Origin: Sisyra terminalis
Taxonomy: Eukaryota; Arthropoda; Insecta; Neuroptera; Sisyridae
Assembly (NCBI GenBank): GCA_958496175.1
Contig: OY292277.1
Span: 41,365,050-41,429,049, forward strand
Direction: 5' to 3'
Length of the DNA: 64,000 nt
The notes under the pieces: model-generated
The model's input: the letters and a program-made list of their open reading frames with translations, nothing else
The model's database searches: none
Told to the model about the DNA's origin: nothing
Shown: piece by piece, positions 48,500 to 60,498 of the stretch
Position numbering within the stretch: the stretch's first letter is position 1
How the letters are laid out: the number at the start of each line of letters is the position of its first letter
Made by a program: the position numbers and the translations under genes

Positions 48500-49808
48500 T
48501 TGGTGAGAGAGAGAAAGAAGTCACTCAGCCAATCGCGTGCCGGCATGGCACAAAAAGAGAGAGACAGACTTCGTCCTTTTCTGTTACATTATATACTGCA
48601 TATTAATGTAAATATTAGTATGTTCAATTTTGAAATTGAAATCCAATGGCTTATTTCCATTTTCGAATATTATTGAGTAAACCAATGGTGTTAAACTGCA
48701 GGTAGACACTTATGTATAAATCTGCATCCTACTTTGCTTATTCTGTAAAACGGAACCTAAACTACTGTTAGCTCAAATTCATCAGAAACTCATTCTAAAT
48801 CTTTGAGTTTCAGGTGAGATTTTTTTTTGCTTTTGAGTAAATACTTGAAATACATATTGTTATTTGTTCCTTAATGTTACAAAAAATGCTTTTGATATTC
48901 ACTCGTTGGATATTCTTTTGGATAAAACGAATTTAATACAAAATTAAATAATAGTAATATAAATATTTGAAATCAATAATAATCGATTGAGAATTAATTT
49001 TTGAATACCGTATATTATGTAGGGAAATTAATTAGTAAAATGTATACTAACAATATATGCTGAGTTTTACGGATTAATCAAAACACAAACAATACTCCTT
49101 TAGACACATTGTCCGCATTTAAACCGGCAATAAAAATTTTGGTAAAACAGCCTTGTGACTGAAAATTGAGATTTTCCCACCGCAATTATACCTTTCACAG
49201 ATAAATTTACAATTTATTTATAAAAAAATTATCAAGTGTATAAAAAAATTATCTAGCTTGTAAAGGATGACCAAACAATATTTGAAAATAACAGTCAGAA
49301 CCCCATCTGAATAAATATACATAATCATGAATGATTATATAATTAAAATTTAAAAGGAACCTCAATTATTACGTGTAACATTTTGATTATAATACGTAGC
49401 TATTTTTTAAATAAGCTGAAAAAAGAGATTTATGCCTTTACAGAAACAATTCTCATAATTTTAGAATAGTTGCAAAATATTTTTTATCGAAGTATAATTT
49501 TAAATACATTTCCAAATCGTTCAGTTGATTCCAATTGGAATTAGAAATGGTATTAAAATGAATTATTAATAAACAGTCATTGCAGTGCAAATTTTCTCAT
49601 TACTTTGTAATCACATACTAATTAAATATTTTTTTTTCTTGTCGAAAAAACTCGGTCATTTATAAATAAGAAGAGCAAAAAAACGAAATTCAATTACAAA
49701 TTCGATTTTCATATTGGTGTATACATACATATTAATTTTGCAAACCCTGCGGTATCGTAATTTCGGTTTATTTTTTAAACCTTGGAGCGAAATTGAATGA
49801 TTTTTCGG
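48500..49808. other. Intergenic, no gene seen
   Basis: Includes a GA-rich stretch (GAGAGAGAGAAAGAAG, about 48506-48521) upstream of the heat-shock-type promoter, which could be a GAGA-factor site cluster. Otherwise AT-rich without features. Confidence 0.4.
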
Positions 49809-49844
49809 TATAAAAAGGAACGTTTGCACCAAATGTCGTTAGTC
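49809..49844 (+). promoter_or_regulatory. TATA box and initiator for the GGYGGSS gene
   Basis: TATAAAAAGG at 49809 is followed about 30 bp later by GTTAGTCG (initiator-like). The ATG is at 49883. Confidence 0.55.
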
Positions 49845-49882
49845 GTAAAATCTTGTTTAGAACGGAAAGACTAATTTAAAAA

Positions 49883-50536
49883 ATGGTTAAATTTTTGGTA
49901 AGTCAACATGTAAAACTTAAAATGAAATTGATAAATGTACGAAATTATGAATTTGGATATGTATTTTAGTTGGTTGCTTTGAGCTCCGTGCTTTTTGCAA
50001 GCATGGCTTTGGCCCATTACGGCGGAGGTTCTAGTGGTGGATATGGTGGCAGTTCGGGTGGCGGAGGATATGGAGGCTCAAGTGGAGGATTCGGAGGAGG
50101 CTCATATGGTGGTTCAAGTGGAGGATTTGGAGGTGGATATGGTGGCTCAAGTGGTGGATATGGTGGTTCTCTTGGAGGATTTGGAGGTTCTCTTGGTGGA
50201 TATGGTGGCTCAAGTGGAGGATACGGAGGCTCAAGTGGAGGATACGGAGGCTCTAGTGGCGGATATGGTGGTTCCATTGGTGGATTTGGAGGATCCAGTG
50301 GTGGATATGGTGGATCCAGTGGTGGATATGGTGGTTCCAGTGGTGGATATGGTGGTTCAAGTGGTGGATATGGTGGTTCCCTTGGTGGATTTGGAGGATC
50401 CAGTGGTGGATACGGTGGTTCCAGCGGCGGATATGGAGGTTCCAGCGGTGGATATGGAGGTTCCAGCGGAGGTTTTGGAGGACATGGAGGATCTAGCGGT
50501 GGTTATGGAGGAAAGTCAGGTGGCAGCAGTTATTAA
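49883..50536 (+). CDS. Secreted glycine-rich GGYGGSS-repeat protein
   Basis: Two exons: 49883-49897 (Met-Val-Lys-Phe-Leu, donor GTAAGT) and 49970-50536 (acceptor TTTTAG); 193 residues. The signal peptide is MVKFLLVALSSVLFASMALA, and the mature chain begins HYGGGSSGG. Almost the entire mature protein is heptads of GGYGGSS with GGFGGSL/GGFGGSS variants, ending GGKSGGSSY. Tyr/Gly/Ser repeats of this kind occur in cuticle, eggshell, silk and adhesive proteins, where Tyr can be cross-linked. Which of these applies cannot be told from the sequence. The long antisense frame over the repeat is a composition artefact. AATAAA lies at about 50628. Confidence 0.9.
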
Positions 50537-52566
50537 AGCTATCAACTATAGACAAATGATTTTTATTTTTTCTACCTTTACAAAATTTCTTTGCGTTTTA
50601 TGATTTATTTGTTTACCAATCGTTTTCAATAAATTATTTATTTCAAGTTACATATTTTACAATTTTTCGTACTTTTGTTCATTTTTTACATACTTTTTTT
50701 CAGTAATATTGATGTTACATAAACATTGCTTTAATCTTGAATAATTTTAGCAATGACCGAAAAAATATTCCAACATATACTTAGTACCTCTATTTTGTTG
50801 AAAGAGGAAAATATTCTTGAATTAAAAATATTAAGAAACATATAATTTTATTACAAATAGAGAATTATACTGCAACCTTTAACATTCAAGCAGATCAAAT
50901 AACTCAATATTAATTTCTTGAAAAGAATTGAAAGGGTTTCTTAACTCTGGAGTTAGTTTTTCCAATTGTTATATTCCAAATGAACAGTTCTAGGTAATTA
51001 CATAGTTTATTACTTGTGTTTATATCATAACAAGATGTTATAGTCATTTACGGTGTAACAATTAAGTTCCTCAGATAAAGAATGAATTTCTAGAAACCTC
51101 AAAATTTCCTCAATGCTTTAGCAGAAAGATCATAAATTTTTGTCATTTTTCCTCGGTTATTGCCCACCAATTCTTCAACTAGTGTCGCCCTGCCATTATT
51201 TAATTTAATTCGACTTTCCTTTGACCGATCTCAATCGCCATGGGGGTTTCTAGTAACAATAAAAACATTGGTATATATGATTACGTTTTTGTACCTTTCT
51301 TATTTGTTTAATTAATGAGTACATTTTAAATGATTTATTTTGTTCAATTTCATTTTTTTCAATTTATACGATTAAAAGAATTACATACTGACATATTTTT
51401 TACAATTATAGTATCTTGATTTGAGAATCGAAAGTTTTATAGTGATTATTGAATATAGATGCATAATATTAAAATGAACTTATGAAAAAAAATGGATGAT
51501 TTATATTTTTACGAAATTTAAATATTCAATTTTCTATGAAAAGTTCAGCCCATATATTTTTAGGCCATGAATCTCCACTAATTCTGTTTAGATTCTCAAA
51601 TTGCCTAAAATCTGTATTACTACCTAAACTAATTGTACTAATTGTAATTGAGAAAAACAATGAAGTAAAAATACAGTTTTCTTTCATTGAATGAGCATTC
51701 ATTTCAAAGACAATTAAATTTTCACTAACCAAAAAAAATATTTCTTTAATAGTTTCTCTTTTTTTGATTTTATGTTCCTATATTTACTGGGATAAAATTT
51801 TATAACATGAGATATATTTTGTACCTATTTACACATTATTATGTTAATTTAACTTATGTTTTTATAAATAACATTTTTGAGTATGCAATCATATTTGCAC
51901 ATAAGTGTATAATTGCATAAGCACAAATTATATTAATATTTTCGTATAAACAACTTTACATAATATAAAATCTTCTCCGTGTTCTCTACCATATTATTTA
52001 AAGAAAAATACTTCTCAAGAAATTTAGGTTTTAAATTTGTTAATTCTTGATTAAATGAAATGATGAACTACTATTTTGCTTGGCAAAATAAAAAAAATTG
52101 ACAACATTTTAGTTAATATTCACACAAATCTAATTTTAACATCCGAATTTCCACTTCTATCCTAATATCGGCTAAAACTTCCAATGAAACCCTTAAAGTT
52201 TGTTTCACGATTTATTTTTTGTTCAATCCATTAAATGTTTTTCTGTTTCGTCAGTCATTCATAAAGGTCGAACGAAAGGTTACAAATGTAATTTCGGTTT
52301 TGATTGTTGTTTCAGCAGATATTTTACCGAAACCAGAAGTTTGGTCGGACACAACATTACAAAATTAAATCAAAACAGTCAAATAAAATAAAATGGTAAT
52401 GTTTGATGCCTTTTGTTACAGCAAATAGTATATAGAAATAGTTGTTTAAATTTTGTAGTCAAAAAAAGATTCATTACAAAGACTACTTGCAAATTTAATT
52501 ATGAAAAGGTTATTTTTTTGCTGTTTTTTACTATTGCTTTACAAGTATTAAAGCCTTAACCGACTT
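50537..52566. other. Intergenic, 2 kb, no gene seen
   Basis: AT-rich with poly(T) tracts. A minus-strand frame of 68 codons at 51526-51732 has no recognised features. Confidence 0.5.
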
Positions 52567-52680
52567 TATAGTTAATAAAAAACCGTAAATCGAGAAACAT
52601 CGAAAATTTGCCCGATATGAGGATCGAATCTAACACTTACCAGTTTTGGAGTGGTCACCTTGACCACTCGGCCACCAATA
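52567..52680 (-). repeat. tRNA-derived SINE, copy 3
   Basis: On the minus strand: GGTGGCCGAGTGGTCAAGG, TGACCACTCCAAAACTGG, then TTAGATTCGATCCTC as B-box and a TTTTCGATGTTTCTCGATTT body. It is nearest to the copy at 35956 in the head and to copy 1 in the CTCGATTA-like body. The 3' part is truncated. Confidence 0.7.
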
Positions 52681-52762
52681 AGCTGAAAACGTTTATTTTT
52701 TTCTTTAAATTGAATTTTTTTAACTAATTTAGGTAGTCATTTGGAAAATTCTGAAAAAAAAT

Positions 52763-53160
52763 GTAAAGTGTGGTTCAATTTTTGTATTGGGCTAGTGACG
52801 TAAGTTGCGATTTCATCCCCCAGGACCAACCGAAAATTTACTTCCCTCTATTTTCATCATTAATCAAGAAAATAAGTAAAAAGTCAAATACCTTTAAATT
52901 GTTTAACTATTCTTTTTTTTTTCTTCAAATTGCTTTTATTTGTAAACACAGTTTTGCTCATCCAGAAAACCCTGAATGAAAAAAATATAATGTGTGGATC
53001 AATTTAGCGTTGAGTCAGTGACGTAGTGTGTGGTTTTGCTTCCCGGGACCATCCAGAAATTTTCCGCCAACTATTTTCATCTATTGTTTAAAAAATTTGG
53101 GAAAGAGTGTTATACCTATAAACTGTTTAATTATTTAAAAACGCTTTCTTTCTCTTAATG
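52763..53160 (+). repeat. Two degenerate direct repeats of about 225 bp
   Basis: Both units contain a GTGTGG(T/A)(T)CAATTT start, a GTGACGTA phrase, CC(A/G)GGACCA(A/T)CC, and a CTATTTTCATC stretch followed by an AACTGTTTAA-like end. Divergence is high. This is probably an old transposon-derived tandem. A C15-like homopolymer follows at about 53241-53255. Confidence 0.5.
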
Positions 53161-53305
53161 CTTTTCTTAATGCAAAATCCCTTATGGAATTATCAATGTC
53201 AATATGTCGCCCCATTTTCATGTGCCACCCATGACCATGACCCCCCCCCCCCCGGGTACCCATTACACAACACTATTGCGAACATGTATATAATGATGTG
53301 ATAGA

Positions 53306-53440
53306 AATTAATGGATAATAATATGTCACATGACTCAATTTTTTTTTATGACTCAAAAATTGAGTCGCAAGACAAATATTATTATCCATTAATTTATTAA
53401 TTGTGACTCGGAAATAAATAAAATACTTATCAATGTTTTC
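53306..53440. repeat. Foldback element of the ATTAATTGTGA family
   Basis: TTAATGGATAATAATATGTC mirrors the segment ending ATATTATTATCCATTAA, with TGACTCAATTTT / AAAATTGAGTCG as inner arms. The right flank is TTATTAATTGTGACTCGGAA, then ATAAATAAAATACTTATCAA, the best version of the family end. No hammerhead core remains in this short copy. Confidence 0.65.
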
Positions 53441-53742
53441 AAATGTTTTGAAAGCTTAATTCTGCGAATTTTATCCCTTACTATTTTTCTGCTCTTCTGT
53501 TTCAACCAAATATCCATAAGTATTTTAAACATTTTTTTAAAAGTCCATTATTTAATTTTTTATCAAGATTCTTATTAAGAACCGGAATTATTTTGTCTTT
53601 GTCATTACAAATATTACCTCCTTTGAATATTTTTTTTGTTTATATAATGAAACAATATTAATTTTACTTTTTATTTTCTTGAATCTTACATAGTAAAAAA
53701 AAATATTCACAGAAATCATAAGTTTAGATCATTCATTTAAAG

Positions 53743-54186
53743 CAGGGGTGGGAAAATATTCGATTGTAGATATTTTATATAATTTCCTAAGTAAATTTCA
53801 AATATTACTAATTCCCAAGTAGTGCTACTATTACCTTCTATTAACTCACTTAATTATGTCTAATCGATTAACATCAGCGATACGAAACCTAACTTTACAA
53901 TACTTGTTGATGAATTGGAATGTCACATATCTACTTACATCAAATAATTAACCCGAAATATTTTGAATAAAGCACATTGCTCACATTAGTAAATTCAATG
54001 CATTTACCTCATGCCCCCTTTAGCCCTTTTTGCCTTACATTTGCCTCATACCACTATTTACTACTACCATTAAAGATCTTAAAGAAATTTCGATTAATTT
54101 TATAATTATTAATTTTTTGAAATCGATCGCGCATAAAAAAGACAAATTATTGTCGATCAAACCAGTATCAAATTTGCCCATCCCTG
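53743..54186. mobile_element. hAT-like MITE, 444 bp
   Basis: The left end CAGGGGTGGGAAAAT and the right end TTTGCCCATCCCTG form imperfect terminal inverted repeats of the hAT CAGGGGTGGGCAAA type. The flanking 8-mers ATTTAAAG and ATCCAAAA agree at five of eight places. The open frames of both strands inside it (54030-54343) are element sequence. Confidence 0.5.
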
Positions 54187-55133
54187 ATCCAAAATCTACT
54201 GATAACAATTGATCAATTTTGGAGAAAATAAAACTATTATTTGTCTTTTCCTTGAATGGGTCAAATACAGCCATAGAAGATTCACATTTATATGTGAAAT
54301 AAATGTGACGAAAATTCTTTGAAATTTGATGAATTTTAATCAATTCGAAGAATATATTATGTTGCGTGGTTTATATTTGTACAAATTTAAAGATAAAATC
54401 CTATCATAAATATTAAAAATAATAAATAGAAAAAACAATATTATGTTGTGTTTGAAATCAATAAGATTAATAAGACGAATAATAAGTGATTCATGAGGTC
54501 AATCAAGTGGCAAGTTTTTAATGTATAGTAGATTCCCATTATAAGTTTTCATATTTGTATTAGAAAAGAATACTTTCTCAATGACTTTGCTTTGTTAGTA
54601 AACTTTTGTGAAATTGATATTATTTTTTTTTATATTAATATAACCATTGAAGAAGAAATGATAAACTAACATTTTTGGAAAAATTATGCTCCACAGTTTC
54701 TTTAAATTAATTAATTTGTTTCAAAGGTTTTTATTATAACTCATAATTTAATTGCATAATATGTTAACTATATAAAGCTCTCATTGTCTATCATTTTATG
54801 TACGAATCAATAAAAGCTATTTTTAATAAAATAAACGTTTAGGTACCTATTTTGCAGTTGCTATACAAAGATAAGATTATAAACCGAACAAATTATTTTT
54901 GATAATTTCATATTTTGTAATTGATATAATGTTCGTAAAATGAACGAAGAGGTCAATAGGTCGTGAATGATTTATAGTTCTGTCTGTTTTTCGTTAAAAT
55001 AGTCGTAATCACATCATTTATAAAACTTTTCATTAACAGTTTATTATTACTAAGTGTTAATTCCTAACTAAAACAATATTTGCAATTTTCATTGAAACCG
55101 GAGCGAAAAAAGTGAGTTCCACTAACGGGAAAA
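54187..55133. other. Upstream region of the His-rich gene
   Basis: AT-rich. TATAAAA at 55019-55025 lies about 110 bp before the ATG and is a plausible TATA box. Nothing else was recognised. Confidence 0.4.
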
Positions 55134-56561
55134 ATGCGTCGTAAATTAGTAAGTGATTTTTCATATACCAACATATTTGATATTTTTGATTTAATAATGT
55201 TATTTTAGGTTTTTATTTCAATCAGCTTTTTCTTATTGTTTCAAAATGCATTGGCTTTTCCTATGAAATTCTATGAGGATACCTATCCATCGGATGAGGT
55301 GCATTCAGAGGAATTTCTTCCTCCTTGGAAACACCATGATTATAATCATAATTATTATCATCACCGTTATCCTTATTCTTATGACAGTGTCCCACATTAT
55401 ACCCCTAATTACGTGCATCATCACGAACCCTATCATCATCACCATCACCACCATCATGATTATCATCATCATGATCGTTTCTATCATCCTATTGAACAAC
55501 CCTTCTTTCCTCCGGTTCAATATCCCGTTTATGAACCAGTCCAATACCCAACAATGGAAGTCTATCCTCCAATGAAAAACCAAGAAATGATGAATTTATA
55601 CAAACTGTTAGATTTGATCAGAATTAAACCAAAATCTGATAACTACGATAGCATTGTCATGGCAGTTATAGAGCCAGAAAAAACTGAATATGGATCATTC
55701 ATTCCAATGAATCCAATTGAATTTCAACCGGAAATTGAAACAGAAAAACCAATTGAATTTGAACAAATCGATGTAAACAGTCCACTTGAATTCCACCAGA
55801 TTGAAGTTGAATTAACTCCAATGGAAATCGAAACTGTTCCGGAAGTTCAAACAGGTTTATTCGACGAAAATCTCTCCAAACCTGAAGAAAATTTGTTTAC
55901 AGCCGAAGACATCAATTCATTCGACGAAAAGTTTAACAAGTTCATAGAATCGCCAGTTTTTCAAGACTATTTGGAAAATCAATTTTCCAATTTGAAGACA
56001 ATTCTTGGCAAAGACTCAAAATTTAAGGATCTTTTCGACGAACCATCCAACACAAAAGATGAAGAAGATCAGCCAGAGATTACTGATTTCACCAATGAAA
56101 ACTCAGAAACAAGTGACGATGATTCAGTTCCTTATGAGCTTAATATTTTTAAGCTTTTAATGGCGCCTTTTGTGAACATTCCAGAAGTCGCTGATCAAGA
56201 AGAAGAACAAGTCACGGAGACTTACGACAATGAAGAAGATATCGCTGAATCAGCGGTAAGTGGACTTGATACGTTAATGTTTATTGCATCCAAACTTCCA
56301 TCAAAAATCGACAAGTCTTCAATTTTGAAACCAACAAAAGAAGATACAAAAGAAGACATTTACAATGGTGCTCCAGAAAATTATGAAGACAACGAAATTG
56401 ATAACGATTGGGTTAAAGTTTCCTACGACCAGACACCAAATAAACATCAATCAAGTTTGGAGAAAATTGCAAATAAGGAAAAGGATATGCATTCCAAAGA
56501 CGTTCCTGTCCCACTGAATTATAATCCCCACAAAAATCCAATGGGAATCCATTGGTATTGA
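55134..56561 (+). CDS. Secreted His-rich N-terminal / acidic C-terminal protein
   Basis: Two exons: 55134-55148 (Met-Arg-Arg-Lys-Leu, donor GTAAGT) and 55209-56561 (acceptor TTTTAG); 455 residues. The signal peptide is MRRKLVFISISFLLFQNALA. The first ~100 mature residues are extremely rich in His, Tyr and Pro, with an eight-His run near residue 80 and VQYPVYEPVQYP. Then comes an acidic region rich in Glu, Asp, Asn and Pro with loosely repeated PIEF(Q/E)-type units, and a hydrophilic tail ending NPMGIHWY. I recognise no known domain. A His-rich plus acidic secreted protein could bind metals or partner with basic matrix proteins, but this is inference. The track-like frames in the His-rich codons (CAT/CAC repeats) on other frames are artefacts. 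AATAAA at about 56585. Confidence 0.88.
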
Positions 56562-58583
56562 TTACATTGTAATTTATAATTTGAAAATAAAATTTTCACT
56601 TGGCCATTGCATCGTTTTTTTTTTTGTTTGATATTCCTTTACCAAAAATTTGACTTTCAACAACCTTGTTTTACTATAAATATGATTGATTAATTATCTA
56701 ATTTTTAAAAAAAACATATTATTTAACTTTGGATTCGCATTAATAATACAAGTGCTATCGTGAATATAATTTTTAAATTGATTTTAACTGCAATATTGTA
56801 AAATAAAAATTTGATTTCCTTTATATCTTTATATTTTATGTAAGCATATTTTTATCTCAAATAATGTCAATATATAATATAATTTGTTTTTGTTGTCACC
56901 AAATAGGAAATAAAATAGCCAATAAATTAATTTTTTGTTATTTGAAATGGTAAAGCTACTGAAACCATTGAAGAATCATAGGTATACAAAAAACAAGTAA
57001 TTTACATTTAATTATGAAATTTAAACAAAATAAAAATTAATTGGCTACCTTATTTGCCTTGAAAACTAAGTTTTCAAGGATAATTTAAATATTTTAGGTA
57101 CGACAATGGCCACAAAATACAGTAGTTTCAATTTTGATTTTATCTGTATTTTTTTTTCTTTTTATGAAATTTAAAAGTGTATGTTAATATAGGTAAGCCC
57201 CAAGAGACTTATATATTTAATTGTAAGAAAATAATTATTGAAATTAGTTTCTTGATCAAATAGTATTTAAGTAATTAATTCTCTTAAACCAACTTACAGG
57301 CCGGTTTCAGTAAACCTTAAAATCCAGCCTTAATTGAAGAGATATTACAAACTTTAAAACAAACAAAATATCAAAGATTATAGATAATAGATTCCACTTC
57401 TGCTAAAATTTTTACCCAAATTCAAAAGCCAAAACAATAATTATTAAAAACGGTTTTTTCCTTTTCTCCTAAACGGCAAATTTTATTATAAAAATCTGCA
57501 AATCAAAAGTTGTACAGCAAACAATTTTCAATAAAAAATCATGAAATACTTTTTCTCTCTACCAATAAGCGTTTTTTTAGATATGGGAATTCTAAAAACC
57601 ATAAAAATTAAAATAAATTCACATGTTCTAGCATATATTCTATGAAAATAAACCAAAAAAAGTAAAGTTTCAATTTTCCAAAATATTTTTTTTGTAAATC
57701 GGTAGGATGGGAATCCGAAAGGATACTGCTAGTTGATAAAGGAGGTGATTCTAATAATTCACAAGCTTTATTTTACTAAATTGAATTTATTTTTTTACAA
57801 CCATTCTAAAGACAATTGTCTGTCGGGCTCAGCTAGTCAGCAATAAATTATAACTTATAACACACATTTTCATTCTTCGTAAAATCAAGTTTTTCCTATA
57901 ATGTAATATAATGCAATTTTGAAGGTGAACTAATAATTTTCCATTTCTACGAACGAAAGTTTGTGAACTATACTTTTTTTTAATAGTTAATTTTGGATGA
58001 TCATTTGGAGTCAAAAATTTATATATTCAAACAATTACTGTTTTTTGGAAGTAAACAAATATTTTTTCCAATTTTTTAACTTTGGCAGTATTCTTAAGCC
58101 AATGGAGTATCGTTAATTAAACATTAAAGAATCAAAAAAACAAATTTTGTATGCTTGACATAGTACCACTCTCTTAAATAATTAATTTAAGATAAAATTT
58201 CTAGAATGCACCCAAATGTGCAATTGTTGTACGTATAGAGCTGGAGGTAATCAGAAATGTTACGGAATGGATGTAAGGAACTCCATAACTGCAACTATCG
58301 GATTTGGGTTCCAAAGCAAAAAGCTATTCAAAACCGTAGCCAAATTTGAAACACAAATTTCAAATAATTTCGGATAAGACTTTAGTTTAAATGAGGTAAA
58401 ACCGTTACCTTGTAAATATTACTACTTTCTTTTCACAATTCCAAAATGAATCTACTATAACATCCGTATTTGAAACTTTTTGAAAGTATCAGATATTTCA
58501 AAATGAAATTATATTTGTTACCGTAACTGAATCTTTCGTTTCTTCATATTTATATTTAGATCCAAAATTTCATAACATTTCTT
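56562..58583. other. Intergenic, 2 kb, no gene seen
   Basis: AT-rich 3' flank. A minus-strand frame at 57829-58014 shows no coding character. Confidence 0.5.
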
Positions 58584-58609
58584 ATGGATATACACAGTGG
58601 CAGTTTTAG

Positions 58610-58677
58610 GCCTAATGTCAACCTAAGTCCCATTCAATATGCTGCTCTTGTTACTCCGTATCAAAGTGGTTATCAAG
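58610..58677 (+). other. Candidate isolated exon (Pro/Tyr/Gln-rich)
   Basis: Between acceptor GCAGTTTTAG and donor CAAG/GTAAAA lies 68 bp encoding PNVNLSPIQYAALVTPYQ plus SGYQ. It is phase 2 in and phase 1 out. Joined to the exon at 62413 it reads SGYQ-GFGGAGGYP without a frame change, and the phase-2 donor at 60801 would fit its 5' side. It may be the displaced or alternative middle exon of the 60.5-62.7 kb gene, or belong to a gene that contains that gene in its intron. An upstream ATG at 58584 is in frame but gives no signal peptide. Confidence 0.4.
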
Positions 58678-59289
58678 GTAAAACATCTGCCTTTCAAATA
58701 TTTAAGTCATTTTTAAATTTTTATTAATTTTACAAAACTTCTTATGAATTCACTTTTAATGGAAATATAACTCATTAATTTTTCAGTTTTTTTGACCAAG
58801 CACTGATAATATTTACTTATTTTTCTAGCTTAGATTTGCTCGAAAATGTTAACTATATCATCGCAATTAATCGCTTGCACTAATTGAGGTTTAATATATA
58901 ATAATGCCAGGACATTAGATCTATGTTGGTCCATATTTATTCGTTAGTAACTTTTCATTCTTTTCAGGGTTAAAAAAAACTTTTCTCTATACAAAGCAAT
59001 GTCAGCATTAGGATACAAATTGCGAAGATTTCGAGAATGCAAAATAGTTCATATATACTGTGCGAAACAGATATCTTCTGTATTTTGTAAAGAATATTTA
59101 AGTAGATAATAAAGGGAATACATTAATTAACTACGGTCTCTTCTAAATTGTCAACGTATTAAATAGTTATCGATAAGTACTACCTACGTATTTCGATTAC
59201 TAAGATTTGTATAGGACTTTAAATGTTCTGATTTAAATTAGATCAAATTTAACAAGAAGTTCTACGGTTCCTAAAAATCACGATTATGA

Positions 59290-59515
59290 CAGTGTTTCTT
59301 AACCTGAGTAGCCTGCACCCCTGGGGGTGCGATAAGGTATTTTTGGGAATGCGGAAGAAGCCTCTAATAATATACATTATGAGACTTTTGATAATAAATT
59401 TTCCAAACTAAAATTTTCCGAACTAAGGAAATAACACAAAAATATTTTCAAATGGGGTAAAGACCTATTGTTAAATAAAAGGGGTGCACCTCACTTAAAA
59501 GGATAAGAAACAGTG
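59290..59515. mobile_element. hAT-type MITE with target-site duplication
   Basis: The terminal inverted repeats CAGTGTTTCTTAACC and (reverse) CACTGTTTCTTATCC enclose 226 bp; subterminal GGGGGTGC and its mirror GCACCTCA also pair. The flanking 8-mers GATTATGA and CATTATGG match at six of eight positions, fitting the 8-bp duplication made by hAT transposases. No coding content. Confidence 0.65.
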
Positions 59516-60498
59516 CATTATGGGGATATGCAATTTATTTTAAATGTTCCCGAATGGACAGTTTTCTTATTGCCAATGATTTATAATAACAATTGAAAAT
59601 GTGATGTGATATTATTGTAAAATTTCAGATCCTCGATGATAATAGATTGTTAAAATATTCAGAGGACTAAGACTAATGATGTGATGTATTCAAAGTAAAT
59701 TTTTAAATTTAAAAGTAATTTTAAAATTTTAAAGTAAATTTGAAAGTAAATTTTTTTCAATAAAAAAACTAGTTCATATACTTTACTGAAGAATCAATTT
59801 TTGAATAAGAATGTACATTTTTTTCACTTTCAAATTTGGGAAGTTTGAAAATTTTCCAGAGCCTCAGAGGCCTAGACATAAATCCGTCAACGGATGTTCT
59901 TAAATCTAATAAAATGCCAAAATTATTACTTTCAAATCATTAAATAGCTTAAAGTAGTAATAATTTTTTATCTCTTTGATGTAATCATCATATATATCAA
60001 AGAACTATTTAAGAAATTTTATTCGAATTTAAAGGACTTCCAAAATGTACGTTTCTTCGTTGGTATCTCTTTTTTGTCAATAATAGTTTTTCTTGTATTA
60101 TAAAACTTAAGAATAACAAAAAAAAATCACTTTTACTGTTGAAGACCGATTTTTTCTCACCAAAATTGATTTATTGTTCAGCTTTTCAAATTGATAGTTT
60201 TATACTTAGAAATAAAATTTTAATTTTATTAAAATCGAAAGGAATATTCAAACAAAAGTGTTGTTAAATTTAATTATACATTTTTGTGACAAACGGAAAT
60301 TATGATTACATATTACCCATTTACACTAACGATTATATTATAGATAGTGTGGAATAAATTAAAGCTTAATTACCATACGAGCTGGTTTTTAGTTCAAATT
60401 AACAAAAATAAACCATTAAACACAAACGAGTGAAAAGATTTACTTGAACATCGTTTATTTATTTTTTATAATAATTGAAAGTTCTTTTTTATTGCAAA

